This document shows positions 6,506 through 15,673 of a DNA stretch of 64,000 nt, piece after piece. The stretch lies in contig NZ_SGWV01000012.1 of NCBI RefSeq assembly GCF_004216565.1, positions 144,190 to 208,189 of the forward strand. The letters run 5' to 3'. Under the pieces are notes generated by a model. That model made no database searches and was not told where the DNA came from. It was given only the letters and a program-made list of their open reading frames with translations. The translations under genes and the position numbers were made by a program. Position 1 is the stretch's first letter. The number at the start of each line of letters is the position of its first letter. The stretch is from Sphaerotilus mobilis. Lineage in GTDB: Bacteria; Pseudomonadota; Gammaproteobacteria; Burkholderiales; Burkholderiaceae_C.

Positions 6506-9500
6506 TCAGTTTGAATCGGCATGCAGGACGTGCACGGGTTGACTCTTCGCGACAAAACCGTGCCTCCTTCGATGCAGCAGATACCACGCCGCCGGCACCA
6601 CCAGCATCGACAGCAGAGGCGCGGTCACCATGCCACCGACCATCGGTGCGGCGATGCGCCCCATGATTTCCGAGCCGGTGCCGTGGCCCCACATCATCGG
6701 CACCAGGCCGGCCATCACGATGGCCACGGTCATGGCCTTGGGGCGCACGCGCAGCACGGCCCCCTCACGGATGGCGGCCAGCAGCGTCGCTTCGTTGTCC
6801 GGCTCGCCCGCAGCCAGGCGCTGTTTCAGCGCGTTCTCCAGGTAGACCAGCATCACCACGCCAAACTCGGCCGCCACGCCGGCCAGCGCGATGAAGCCCA
6901 CGGCCGTGGCCACCGAGATGGCGTGCCCCAGCAGCCAGACCAGCCAGAAGCCGCCGACCAGCGAGAACGGCACCGCCGCCATCACCAGCACCGCGTCCGC
7001 CGCGTTGCGGAACAGCAGGTAGAGCAGCACGAAGATGACGGCCAGCGTGGCAGGCACCACGACCTTCATGCGCTCGGTGGCTCGCTCCAGGTACTCGAAC
7101 TGCCCCGACCAGGAGATGGCGTAGCCCGCCGGCATGACGACCTCCTTCGCCACGGCCGCTTGCATGTCGTGCACCACCGAACGCAGGTCGCGGCCGCGCA
7201 CGTCGACATAGACCCAGCCGGACAGACGCGCATTTTCGCTGCGCAGCATCGGCGGGCCTTCTTCCAGCCGGACATGGGCGACATCCTGCAGCAGCAGTTG
7301 CGCGCCCTTTTCGGTCACGAAGGGCAGCGTGCGCAGGCGCTCCAGCGAGTCGCGTATCTCGCGCGGGTAGCGCAGGTTGATGGGGAAGCGCTCCCGGCCG
7401 CTCACCACCTCGCCGACGTTCTCACCGCCGATGGCGGTGGCGACGATGGCCTGTACGTCGGCGACCGACATGCCATAGCGTGCAGCGGCTGCACGGTCCA
7501 CGTCGATGTCGACGTAGCGCCCGCCGGTCAACCGTTCGGCCAATGCCGACGAGACGCCGGGCACGTTCTTCACCACGGATTCAATCTGCGTGGCCAGCTT
7601 GTCGATGGTGGCCAGGTCGGTGCCGGCGACCTTGATGCCCACCGGGCTCTTGATGCCGGTGGCCAGCATGTCGATGCGGTTGCGGATGGGTGGCACCCAG
7701 ATGTTGGACAGGCCCGGCACCTTGACCGCGCGGTCCAGCTCCTCGACCAGCTTGTCCGGCGTCATGCCCGCGCGCCATTGCTCGCGCGGCTTGAACTGGA
7801 TGGTGGTCTCGAACATCTCCAGCGGCGCCGGGTCGGTCGCGCTGTCGGCGCGGCCGGCCTTGCCGAAGACGCGTTCGACCTCGGGCACCGTCTTGATGAG
7901 CCTGTCGGTCTGCTGCAACAACTCGGTCGCCTTCGAGACCGACAGGCCCGGCAGGGCCGACGGCATGTAGAGCAGGTCACCTTCGTCCAGAGGCGGCATG
8001 AACTCGCCACCCAGCCGCATGACCGGGATGGCGGTCAGCGCTAACACCAGCCCCGCAATGAGCAGCGTGGCCTTCGGGAAGCGCAGCACGGCCTCCAACG
8101 CTGGGCGGTAGAGGCGCATCAGGAAGCGGTTCAGCGGGTTCGCGTTCTCGTGCGGAATCCGGCCCCGCACCAGCAGGCCCATCAGCACCGGCACCAGCGT
8201 CACGGACAGCGCTGCGGCCGCCGCCATCGTGTAGGTCTTGGTGAAGGCCAGCGGCGAGAACATCCGGCCCTCCTGCGCCTCCAGCGTGAACACCGGCAGG
8301 AAGGACAGCGTGATGACCAACAGCGAGAAGAACAGCGCCGGGCCGACTTCCACGGCAGAGTCGGTCACCAGCGCCCAGCGCTCCGGCGTGGTCGGCATCC
8401 GGCCGTGCTGGTGCTCGAAGGCCTCGATGTGCTTGTGGGCCGCTTCCAGCAGCACCACCACGCCGTCGAGTGCCGCGCCGCAGGCCAGCGCGATGCCGGC
8501 CAGGCTGAGGATGTTGGCGTTCAGTCCCTGCCAGTGCATGACCACGAAGGCGATGCCCACCGCGATAGGCAGCGAAATGACCGCCACCAGTGCAGAGCGC
8601 AGGTGGAACAGAAAGATGGCGCAGACCACCGTCACCGCGATGAACTCCTCGGTCAGCTTCAGCTTGAGGTTGTCGATGGAGCGGTCGATGAGCTTCGAGC
8701 GGTCATAGGTCTCGACCACCTCGACGCCCGGCGGCAGGCTGGGCTTGAGCTGTTCGAACTTGGCCTTGACCCCAGCGATGGCGGCTCGTGCGTTCTTGCC
8801 CGAGCGCATGACCACGACACCGCCGGTCACCTCGCCTTGCCCGTCCAGCTCGGCGATGCCGCGCCGCATCTCCGGCCCGAGCTGGACGATGGCGACATCG
8901 CGCAGCAGGACCGGCGTGGCGCCGGTGAGGGTGACCGGTATGCCGCGGAAGTCGTCGAGCGACTTCAGGAAGCCGCGCGAGCGCACCATGTACTCGGTCT
9001 CGGCCAGCTCGACCACCGAGCCACCGGACGACTGGTTTGCCTTCTGAAGCGCCTCCATCACCATGCCCTGCGTGACACCGACCTGGCGCATGCGGTCCGG
9101 GTCGAGCACGACCTGGTACTGACGCACCATGCCGCCGATGCTGGCGACCTCGGCCACGTCGGGCACCGTCTTCAGCTCGAACTTCAGGAACCAGTCGTTG
9201 AGTGCGCGCAGCTGGGCAATGTCGGTCTTGCCCGTCTTGTCGACCAGCGCATATTCGTAGACCCAGCCCACACCAGTCGCATCGGGCCCGAGTGCCGCGG
9301 TGGCGCCCGCCGGCAGGCGGCTCTGCACCTGGTTGAGGTACTCGACCACACGCGAGCGCGCCCAGTACGGGTCGGTCTTGTCGTCGAACAGGATGTAGAC
9401 GAAGGAGTCGCCGAAGAACGAGTAGCCCCGCACCACCTTGGCGCCCGGCACGCTGAGCATCGTCGTCGTCAGCGGATAGGTCACGAGGTCCTCGACCACC

Positions 9501-9676
9501 TGTGGCGGCTTGCCCGGGTAGCTGGTGCGCACGATGACCTGGGTGTCCGACACGTCCGGCAGGGCGTCCACCGGCGTGTTGGCCACCGAGAACAGCGCGG
9601 CGGCGACAAGAAAGGCCGTGGCGATGAGGACCAGGAAGCGGTTCGCGACCGACCAGCGGATGAGTGCGGCAATCAC
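6506..9676 (-). CDS. cusA: Heavy-metal RND efflux pump inner-membrane subunit (CusA/SilA)
   Basis: The protein has 1056 aa, full length for the HME-RND family. It opens with the first membrane helix ([20 protein letters not shown]) and the family signature [15 protein letters not shown]. It contains [13 protein letters not shown], the [14 protein letters not shown]-type membrane helix 4 region with acidic residues, a second half beginning near [11 protein letters not shown], and [20 protein letters not shown]. It transports Cu(I) or Ag(I) from periplasm and cytoplasm through the CusC channel using the proton gradient. The start overlaps the cusB stop by 4 bp (ATGA), so the two are translationally coupled. 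It is the last gene of the minus-strand copper operon. The metal is inferred from the CusF and CopA neighbours. Confidence 0.95.
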   Translation of the reverse strand: MIAALIRWSVANRFLVLIATAFLVAAALFSVANTPVDALPDVSDTQVIVRTSYPGKPPQVVEDLVTYPLTTTMLSVPGAKVVRGYSFFGDSFVYILFDDKTDPYWARSRVVEYLNQVQSRLPAGATAALGPDATGVGWVYEYALVDKTGKTDIAQLRALNDWFLKFELKTVPDVAEVASIGGMVRQYQVVLDPDRMRQVGVTQGMVMEALQKANQSSGGSVVELAETEYMVRSRGFLKSLDDFRGIPVTLTGATPVLLRDVAIVQLGPEMRRGIAELDGQGEVTGGVVVMRSGKNARAAIAGVKAKFEQLKPSLPPGVEVVETYDRSKLIDRSIDNLKLKLTEEFIAVTVVCAIFLFHLRSALVAVISLPIAVGIAFVVMHWQGLNANILSLAGIALACGAALDGVVVLLEAAHKHIEAFEHQHGRMPTTPERWALVTDSAVEVGPALFFSLLVITLSFLPVFTLEAQEGRMFSPLAFTKTYTMAAAAALSVTLVPVLMGLLVRGRIPHENANPLNRFLMRLYRPALEAVLRFPKATLLIAGLVLALTAIPVMRLGGEFMPPLDEGDLLYMPSALPGLSVSKATELLQQTDRLIKTVPEVERVFGKAGRADSATDPAPLEMFETTIQFKPREQWRAGMTPDKLVEELDRAVKVPGLSNIWVPPIRNRIDMLATGIKSPVGIKVAGTDLATIDKLATQIESVVKNVPGVSSALAERLTGGRYVDIDVDRAAAARYGMSVADVQAIVATAIGGENVGEVVSGRERFPINLRYPREIRDSLERLRTLPFVTEKGAQLLLQDVAHVRLEEGPPMLRSENARLSGWVYVDVRGRDLRSVVHDMQAAVAKEVVMPAGYAISWSGQFEYLERATERMKVVVPATLAVIFVLLYLLFRNAADAVLVMAAVPFSLVGGFWLVWLLGHAISVATAVGFIALAGVAAEFGVVMLVYLENALKQRLAAGEPDNEATLLAAIREGAVLRVRPKAMTVAIVMAGLVPMMWGHGTGSEIMGRIAAPMVGGMVTAPLLSMLVVPAAWYLLHRRRHGFVAKSQPVHVLHADSN

Positions 9677-11208
9677 TTGGCGCCTCCCAGGCGGTGGACC
9701 GAGACCAGCTCGTAGTCGTCGCCCTTCTTCTTGAACTCGAAGTGCACCGAGTCACCGGGCTTCACGTCCGGGAAGGCCTTGGCGCTGGGCTTGTTGAAGC
9801 CCATGGTCATCGCAGGCCACTTGAGCTCGGCGATGGCACCGTGGGAGATGGTCAGGCTGTCGGCCTCGACGCTCTCGACCTTGCCTTGCGCCATGTAGCT
9901 CGCAGCGGCAGGGGCGGCAGCCTTCGATGCCGGCATTGAGGCCGGCGCGGACGCTTGCGTCGCTGCGGGTTCGGCCGCAGCCAGGCTGCCCAGCACAGAG
10001 CGCAGTCGCGCCTCGGAGTCGACGAGGAACTGGCCGCTGGCCACCACCTGGTCGCCCTCCGCCAATCCTTGAAGAACCTCCAGCTGGTCCCCGAGTTCAG
10101 CCCCCAGCTTGACCTCACGCGGCTCAAAGGCCCCGTTGTCCTTGCGCACGATGGCGACTGCACGCGTGCCGGTGCGGATGATGGCCTCGGACGGCACCAC
10201 CAGCCGCGATGCGGTCGGGCCGGCCACCTGCAGGCGCAGCAGCATGCCTGGGACCAGCTTGCCGCCCCGGTTGTCGACCTCGAAGCGGGCCTGCAGCGTG
10301 CGCGTCGTAGCGTTCACCTGGGGCAGGATTTCCTGCATCGTTCCCGTGAACGTCTGGCCGGGGTCGGCCTGCAGCGCTGCCGAGACCTTCTGTCCGCGCT
10401 TGAGTTGCACGGCTTGGGCCTCTGGCACTTCGGCCACAGCCCAGACCTTCTCCAGGCCGGCGATGCGGAACAGCGTCATGCCGGGCGACACGGCGACGCC
10501 CTCGCGCACCCCGAGTTCGGCGATGACGCCGCCGGCGGGTGCGACCAGGGTGTAGCGGGCGTTGGGCGTGCTGCCTTCCTCGGCCTGGCGGACCAGGTCG
10601 GCCGGGATGGACATCGCCCGCGTGCGCTCGCGCGCTGCCGCCACCAGCTCGCCCGATGCGCCCGAGCGCTTCAGCGCGATGAGCTCGTTCAGCGGCCCCA
10701 GCCATTCCGGTGCGAACACGGTGCCCAGCGCTTGTCCCTTGGCCACGCGCTCCATCGGCGCGCGTACAGCCAGGCGCTCCAGGTAGCCGGCGGTGCGCGT
10801 CTGCACCGCGACGTTCAGGCGCTCGTCGAACTGCACCGCGCCGACCGCGTCGAAGGATGCGCTGACATCGGCCCGCTTCACGACTGCGGTGCGGATGCCG
10901 AGGTTCTGCTGCACCTGCGAACTCACCTTGACGCCGGTGTCGCTGGCTTCATCGGCGTAGACGGGCTGCAGCTGCATGTCCATGAACGGCGACTTGCCCG
11001 GCTTGTCGAATCGGGCACCGGGGGTCATCGGGTCCTGCCAATACAGGACCTTGCGTTCACCGGCGGCGGATGCAGCCGCAGCAGGGGCCTGGCCCTGCGC
11101 ACCGACGCCATGCGAGGAGACGGCGCTGCTGCGGCCCAGATAGAAGGCGCCGCCGCCAATGACGAGAGCAGCAGCCAGGGCCACGACAGAAAGTTGGACG
11201 CGGCTCAT
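9673..11208 (-). CDS. cusB: RND periplasmic adaptor CusB with fused CusF-like domain
   Basis: The protein has 511 aa. An N-terminal membrane anchor/signal ([17 protein letters not shown]) is followed by [20 protein letters not shown] with the Met ligand region typical of CusB/SilB, then beta-barrel, lipoyl and hairpin domains. The last about 75 residues (from [20 protein letters not shown]) form a CusF-like copper-binding domain with WPAMTMGF, the usual W/M/M site. Fusions of this kind are known in CusB homologues. It links CusA to the outer-membrane factor and accepts metal from CusF. The gene overlaps cusC upstream and cusA downstream by 4 bp each. Confidence 0.94.
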   Translation of the reverse strand: MSRVQLSVVALAAALVIGGGAFYLGRSSAVSSHGVGAQGQAPAAAASAAGERKVLYWQDPMTPGARFDKPGKSPFMDMQLQPVYADEASDTGVKVSSQVQQNLGIRTAVVKRADVSASFDAVGAVQFDERLNVAVQTRTAGYLERLAVRAPMERVAKGQALGTVFAPEWLGPLNELIALKRSGASGELVAAARERTRAMSIPADLVRQAEEGSTPNARYTLVAPAGGVIAELGVREGVAVSPGMTLFRIAGLEKVWAVAEVPEAQAVQLKRGQKVSAALQADPGQTFTGTMQEILPQVNATTRTLQARFEVDNRGGKLVPGMLLRLQVAGPTASRLVVPSEAIIRTGTRAVAIVRKDNGAFEPREVKLGAELGDQLEVLQGLAEGDQVVASGQFLVDSEARLRSVLGSLAAAEPAATQASAPASMPASKAAAPAAASYMAQGKVESVEADSLTISHGAIAELKWPAMTMGFNKPSAKAFPDVKPGDSVHFEFKKKGDDYELVSVHRLGGAK

Positions 11209-12440
11209 TGCGCTGCTCCTTGGGACATTGGCTTGAACACGAGTTGCGCTTGGGTTTTGGCCAGGTCGCGCTTCAGGTTGAGGACCTTGCGCTGAGCCTC
11301 AACCTCGGCGTGGCGGGCCTCGAACACCATCACGAGGCTGGCTTGGTTGGAGCGGTAGGCCGCGAGCGTGGCGGCGGTGCGCTGCTTCAAGGGCTCCAGC
11401 ACGGCGGTCTGGAAGCGCTCGACGCGTTCCTGCAGGCGTCGAGCGTCGCTGGACAGCGCGGCGTACTCGCCCGCGGCGGCACGGCGGGCCTCTTCGGCGT
11501 CGGCCTCGGCCTTCTCGACCAGGGCCAGCTTGGCTGCGGTCTCGCGGTCCTGGCGTGCTGCCGGCGCCACCGGGAGCGGAATGCTCACGCCGAAGGACAT
11601 CAGGTCCGGGCGGCCGACCCGCTGGCCGTAGGACACCTCATAGCTCCAGTTCGGCTTCCGGCTTAGGCGCGCCACTTCGACCTCCTGGCGGGCCACGTCG
11701 ATGTCGCGCTGCTTGGCGACGACGAGGGGGTGCGCGGCCACAAAGGCGTCGGACGTGGGCGCGATGGCCACGTTCGGTGCGGCGAGTTCTTCGGCAGGTT
11801 CTCCCGTCCAGCGACTCAGGCCAGCGACGGCCGCTGCCTGCTGCTGACGGGTGTCGGCGGATTCATCCTCGGCAGCACCTACGGCGCTGGTCAGCCCCAG
11901 CACCTCGGCACTGTTGCCGGACAGGGTCGCTAGGCGGCCCTTGCCAGTCTCGAGCTCCTCGCGGGCGTGCTTCTCATTGAGCGCGGTGAGCTTGAGCGCT
12001 TCGCCGGCGTAGTAGGCCTCGATGTAGGCCATCGCGGTCTGCATGCGGGCGTCCGCCGCTGCGACGCCTTCCATCACCGTTTCGCGCCGGTGCATCGCGC
12101 TCGAGACGGCCTCGCGTGCCGAGCGCTTGTCGGCTGAGACCCACTCCTGGGCGATGCCGATGCGCTTCATCGTCATGTCCTCGGCGTTGGTGCTGAACCG
12201 GCCGCTGCCCGTGACGGGCAAGTTGTCGATGCCAACGGTCAGCATCGGGTCGGGCTGCTGGCCGGAGGCGCGGGCCATCTCGGCGGCGCTCATGGCGCCG
12301 GCGCGGGCCGCGCGTGCCATCTGCGAGCGCTGGACCGCCAGGTCAACGGCCTGGTCGAGGGTGAAGGGTTCTGCAACCGCCCTGATGGCTGGCAGCAAGG
12401 CGGCAGCCAGGGCGACTGCGCGCAGGATGTTTTTGGGCAC
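11205..12440 (-). CDS. cusC: Outer-membrane efflux protein (TolC/CusC family)
   Basis: The protein has 411 aa from GTG at 12440, which has GGAG eight bases upstream and gives a clean signal peptide (VPKNILRAVALAAALLPAIR, then AVAEPFTLDQAV). Longer in-frame starts run into Arg/Ser-rich low-complexity sequence overlapping the neighbour. It has two repeats of the OEP fold with long helices (for example RDIDVARQEVEVARLSRKPN). It forms the trimeric exit duct for CusAB. The stop overlaps the cusB start by 4 bp. It is one of two outer-membrane factors in the cluster. Confidence 0.9.
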   Translation of the reverse strand: MPKNILRAVALAAALLPAIRAVAEPFTLDQAVDLAVQRSQMARAARAGAMSAAEMARASGQQPDPMLTVGIDNLPVTGSGRFSTNAEDMTMKRIGIAQEWVSADKRSAREAVSSAMHRRETVMEGVAAADARMQTAMAYIEAYYAGEALKLTALNEKHAREELETGKGRLATLSGNSAEVLGLTSAVGAAEDESADTRQQQAAAVAGLSRWTGEPAEELAAPNVAIAPTSDAFVAAHPLVVAKQRDIDVARQEVEVARLSRKPNWSYEVSYGQRVGRPDLMSFGVSIPLPVAPAARQDRETAAKLALVEKAEADAEEARRAAAGEYAALSSDARRLQERVERFQTAVLEPLKQRTAATLAAYRSNQASLVMVFEARHAEVEAQRKVLNLKRDLAKTQAQLVFKPMSQGAAQ

Positions 12441-12519
12441 GGGGAGACTCCGAAGACGAACGGGAAGGACGCTGGCCTGCGGACGCACCGCAGCAGCACC
12501 GGTCAGTCGACGGAGTGGC

Positions 12520-12903
12520 TCAGACTCGGAATCGGAGCGTGGTGAGGAACAGTGGGTCCGGGGGCGGATGCACCTCGGACGACGCGGTGGCAGGCACGGC
12601 GTGCGCCTCCAAAGCGTCCAGCACGAACGGCAGCTCAAGCGCCTGGATGACCGCCACCAGGACGACGGCCGGCAACTTGACCGCCTCAAAAGTCTTGGCG
12701 GGGTTGGCCGAGTGCTCGTGGCAGAGCGCCGGCTGCTGCGTGTCCATGCCCTCGCATGGCTGGCCCGCCTGCACCATGGCGGCCATCGCTTCGGCCCCCA
12801 CTTCCTGCGGGCAGACGTAGCTCGCCAATGCCAGCTGCGAGAACAGCAGCGACAACACCACGAAGAACGCGGTGGTCAGGCGGTGGAGGCGCAGGCTGAG
12901 CAT
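12520..12903 (-). CDS. Small exported/membrane protein of the copper operon
   Basis: The protein has 127 aa and a signal peptide or anchor (LTTAFFVVLSLLFSQLALAS). Three cysteines lie in CPQEVG, QPCEGMD and ALCHEHS contexts, followed by one hydrophobic segment (LPAVVLVAVIQALELPFVL) and a C-terminus PPPDPLFLTTLRFRV. This layout is seen in small uncharacterised proteins accompanying cus/czc genes (CzcI- or DUF2946-like), but I cannot name the family securely. It lies between cusF and cusC in the same direction. A role in periplasmic metal sensing or binding is inference only. Confidence 0.7.
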   Translation of the reverse strand: MLSLRLHRLTTAFFVVLSLLFSQLALASYVCPQEVGAEAMAAMVQAGQPCEGMDTQQPALCHEHSANPAKTFEAVKLPAVVLVAVIQALELPFVLDALEAHAVPATASSEVHPPPDPLFLTTLRFRV

Positions 12904-12973
12904 GGATAGAGGTAGCTTAGAGGGGCTGAGCCAGGCGGGGCTTGTCTTAGGTCAAGCTCCGCCTGGCTTCGGC

Positions 12974-13312
12974 TTACTTCGCCACTTCGATGGCGGTCAC
13001 GGTCAGCGCACCGTTGAGGTTCTCGGCAGCGAACTTGACCTTGTCTCCGGCCTTGACGGCGTCCAGCAGCTTGCGGTCGGCCACCTTGAAGACCATCGTC
13101 ATGCCGGGCATGTCGAGGTTGGCAATCGGGCCGTGCTTGAGGGTGAGCTTGCCCTGGTCCTTGTCGACCTTGCGGACTTCACCGTCGCTCGCCGGTGCCG
13201 CTGCAGCGGATGCACCAGCCGGGTGGTGGGCGGAGTGGTCCACGTTGGACTGGGCGTGCGCCGCGGTGGCCAGGGCGAACAGGGCGGCTGCGGTGATGTG
13301 AATGAGTTTCAT
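12974..13312 (-). CDS. cusF: Periplasmic copper-binding protein CusF-like
   Basis: The protein has 112 aa. The signal peptide MKLIHITAAALFALATAAHA is followed by a short His-rich linker (VDHSAHHPAG) and the CusF OB-fold domain from about residue 43 (GEVRKVDKDQGKLTLKHGPI, then NLDMPGMTMVFKV). The conserved H-x-M-x-M region (LKHGPI ... MPGMTM) provides the Cu(I)/Ag(I) ligands; the usual Trp of E. coli CusF is not evident. It delivers metal to the CusB adaptor. It is transcribed after the DUF411 gene. Confidence 0.92.
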   Translation of the reverse strand: MKLIHITAAALFALATAAHAQSNVDHSAHHPAGASAAAAPASDGEVRKVDKDQGKLTLKHGPIANLDMPGMTMVFKVADRKLLDAVKAGDKVKFAAENLNGALTVTAIEVAK

Positions 13313-13324
13313 GAGTAGGTTCCT

Positions 13325-13783
13325 TCAAGCTTTGGGGTAGGCGGCGAACACGGTCTCGTGCCCGCTCTTGTCGATGAGAAAGACGTTGTAGGGGTCCTTG
13401 CGGGCGCCCATTTCCATGCCGGGTGAGCCGGGCGGCATGCTGGGTACGGCCAAGCCGACGGCCTTGGGCTTCAAGACCAGCAGGCGCTTGACTTCCTCAG
13501 CCGGGACGTGTCCCTCCAAGGTATAGCTCGCGACGGTCGCCGTGTGGCAGCTGCCGAACCGGTCAGGCATCCCGAGTCGTTGACGAACGGCACTGGTGTC
13601 TTCGACCAACGTCACTTTGACTGGGAACCCAGCAACCTTCAGATGGTCGACCCAGGCGCCACAGCAGCCGCAAGACGGGTTCTTGAAAACCTCGACTTGC
13701 GGCAGCGAGGTCGCCGCAATGGCCGGGAGCGAGGCGAGCGCCGTCGCACCCCAGGCCAGGGAGATAAGACGGCGCCGGTTCAC
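13325..13783 (-). CDS. DUF411 metal-binding protein
   Basis: The protein has 152 aa from GTG at 13783, which overlaps the stop of the upstream cupredoxin gene as GTGA. The start RRRLISLAWGATALASLPA gives a Tat-like or Sec signal. The mature part begins VEVFKNPSCGCCGAWVDHL, the CxCC site that defines DUF411, and continues through HTATVASYTLEGHVPAEEV, the other conserved block. DUF411 proteins are frequent in copper clusters and are thought to bind metal in the periplasm; the reaction is unknown. Confidence 0.88.
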   Translation of the reverse strand: MNRRRLISLAWGATALASLPAIAATSLPQVEVFKNPSCGCCGAWVDHLKVAGFPVKVTLVEDTSAVRQRLGMPDRFGSCHTATVASYTLEGHVPAEEVKRLLVLKPKAVGLAVPSMPPGSPGMEMGARKDPYNVFLIDKSGHETVFAAYPKA

Positions 13784-14277
13784 TTGACGACGACCTTGCC
13801 GACCATGCCCGCTTCGAAGTGTGCAGGCATTAGGCAGGCGAACTGGTACTCGCCGGCCTTCGTGAATTGCCAAACGATGTCGCCCTTCATGCCCGGCTTG
13901 ACGTGCGCCATGTTCGCGTCGGCATGTTCCATGTTCGGGAACTTGCGCATCATCTCAGCGTGTTCCTTCAGCTCCGAGACGGTGCCCAGGACCATCTCGT
14001 GCATCACCGCGCCATTATTGGCAGCGATGAACTTCACGGTCTCGCCACGCTTGATGGTGACCAGGTCAGGTGTGAAACGCATCGTGTCACTCATGTCGAC
14101 CTTGATGGTCCGGGTCACCTTCTTCGGGTCGCCCTCGCGACCGAACGCGCGCTCTTCAACCTTGGATGCGTCGAAGACGTGCGCCTTCATCGGGTGACTT
14201 TCGTCGCCATGGGCGTAGGCGCCCGCAGCGCTCAGGGCAGCCAAGGCGGCGATGGTGAGGATGTGAAGCTTTTTCAT
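13780..14277 (-). CDS. Plastocyanin-like cupredoxin (CopI-type)
   Basis: The protein has 165 aa with signal peptide MKKLHILTIAALAALSAAGAYA. The cupredoxin fold shows a complete type-1 copper site: H93 (AVMHEM), C148 and H153 (FACLMPAH) and M158 (EAGM). The mid region EHAEMMRKFPNMEHADANM is Met/His-rich. It is probably a periplasmic copper carrier or electron donor that protects against Cu(I), as described for CopI. It sits directly downstream of the multicopper oxidase gene (14 bp) and is coupled to the DUF411 gene. Confidence 0.88.
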   Translation of the reverse strand: MKKLHILTIAALAALSAAGAYAHGDESHPMKAHVFDASKVEERAFGREGDPKKVTRTIKVDMSDTMRFTPDLVTIKRGETVKFIAANNGAVMHEMVLGTVSELKEHAEMMRKFPNMEHADANMAHVKPGMKGDIVWQFTKAGEYQFACLMPAHFEAGMVGKVVVK

Positions 14278-14291
14278 GGGAATTCTTTCGT

Positions 14292-15659
14292 TCAGTGGCC
14301 GGTGTGGCCGTTGGGCTTGCGAACTTGCAGGGTGTTGGCGTCAGCGACGGGCGCGGTCGCCCGGGGTGCCTCGGACACTTCGGCGGTGTATTCAGATGCG
14401 ACGGTGCCGGCGGGGTGCTGGTACCAGCCCGGGTCCTTGTAGTCGCCAGGGGCGAGGTTGTCGCGGACCTTCACGACGCTGAACATGCCACCCATACCGA
14501 CGGGGCCGAAGGGCCCGGTGCCGGTCATCATCGGCAGCGTGTTGTCGGGGATGGGCATCTCCATCTCGGCCATGTCATGCATGCCGCGCTCGCCCATCAC
14601 CATGTAGTCGGGCACCAGGCTCGAAATCCTCTTGGCAACGTCCCGGTGGTCCACGCCAATCATGGTCGGGACGTTGTGCCCCATCGCGTTCATGGTGTGG
14701 TGGGACTTGTGGCAATGGATGGCCCAGTCGCCGGCGATGGCGTCGAACTCGATGGCCCGCATCTGGCCCACGGCGATGTCGGTCGTCACCTCGGGCCAAC
14801 GCGCCGACTTCTGCACCCAGCCGCCATCCGTGCCCGTCACCTCGAAGTGAGGCCCGTGCATGTGGATGGGGTGGTTGGTCATCGTCAGGTTGCCGACCCG
14901 GATGCGGACCTTGTCGCCCGTGCGGGCGACGAACGGGTCGATGCCCGGGAAGGCCCTGCTGTTCCACGTCCACAGGTTGAAGTCGAGCATGGTGTTGACC
15001 TTGGGCGTCGCACTGCCCGGCTCGATGTCGTAGGCGTTCAGGATGAAGCCGTAGTCGCGGTCGACCTTGAACTGCTTGATGTCCTTCGGGTGGACGATGA
15101 ACAGGCCCATCATGCCCATCGCCATCTGCGTCATCTCGTCGGCATGCGGGTGGTACATGAAGGTGCCCGAGCGCTGCAGCACGAACTCGTACATGAAGGT
15201 CTTGCCGACCTGGATGGGCGGTTGCGTCAGGCCCGTCACGCCGTCCATGCCCGAAGGCAGGAGGATGCCGTGCCAGTGCACCGAGGTGACCTCGGGCAGC
15301 TTGTTGGTGACGAAGATGCGAATGCGGTCACCCTCGACGGCTTCGATGGTCGGGCCGGGGCTGGAACCGTTGTAGCCCCAGAGATTGGCCTTCATGCCGG
15401 GCGCGATTTCGCGCACCACCGGCTCGGCGACAAGGTGGAATTCCTTGACGCCGTTCTTCATGCGCCAGGGCAGAGACCAGCCGTTGAGGGTCACGATGGG
15501 CTGGAAGGGGCGGCCATCAGGGGGAGCGGGAGGCGGCAGGGTGGCGGCTGAGGTCTGGATGACGGCCTCGGGCAGCAGCGCTGCTCCAGCCTTGCTGACG
15601 GCGGCGGCCCCAAGGAGGGACGCGCCTGCGGCCTTGAAGAAGGTTCTACGGTTGCTCAT
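14292..15659 (-). CDS. Periplasmic multicopper oxidase
   Basis: The protein has 455 aa. A Tat signal (NRRTFFKAAGASLLGAAAVS) precedes cupredoxin domains with all four copper motifs: HWHGIL, HPHADEM, HPIHMHG and HCHKSHHTMNAM. The last contains the type-1 ligands and an axial Met. A Met-rich loop MTQMAMGMMG follows the second motif. It oxidises Cu(I) to the less toxic Cu(II) in the periplasm. Length is shorter than classical CopA of Pseudomonas, closer to the cupredoxin-only oxidases of copper islands. It is in operon with the outer-membrane factor upstream. Confidence 0.93.
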   Translation of the reverse strand: MSNRRTFFKAAGASLLGAAAVSKAGAALLPEAVIQTSAATLPPPAPPDGRPFQPIVTLNGWSLPWRMKNGVKEFHLVAEPVVREIAPGMKANLWGYNGSSPGPTIEAVEGDRIRIFVTNKLPEVTSVHWHGILLPSGMDGVTGLTQPPIQVGKTFMYEFVLQRSGTFMYHPHADEMTQMAMGMMGLFIVHPKDIKQFKVDRDYGFILNAYDIEPGSATPKVNTMLDFNLWTWNSRAFPGIDPFVARTGDKVRIRVGNLTMTNHPIHMHGPHFEVTGTDGGWVQKSARWPEVTTDIAVGQMRAIEFDAIAGDWAIHCHKSHHTMNAMGHNVPTMIGVDHRDVAKRISSLVPDYMVMGERGMHDMAEMEMPIPDNTLPMMTGTGPFGPVGMGGMFSVVKVRDNLAPGDYKDPGWYQHPAGTVASEYTAEVSEAPRATAPVADANTLQVRKPNGHTGH

Positions 15660-15673
15660 GCTTGTTGTCTTTC

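Noticed and set aside
6521-9715. Long plus-strand frames opposite cusA and cusB
   Set aside because: These His/Arg/Gln-rich frames are antisense shadows of GC-rich coding DNA.
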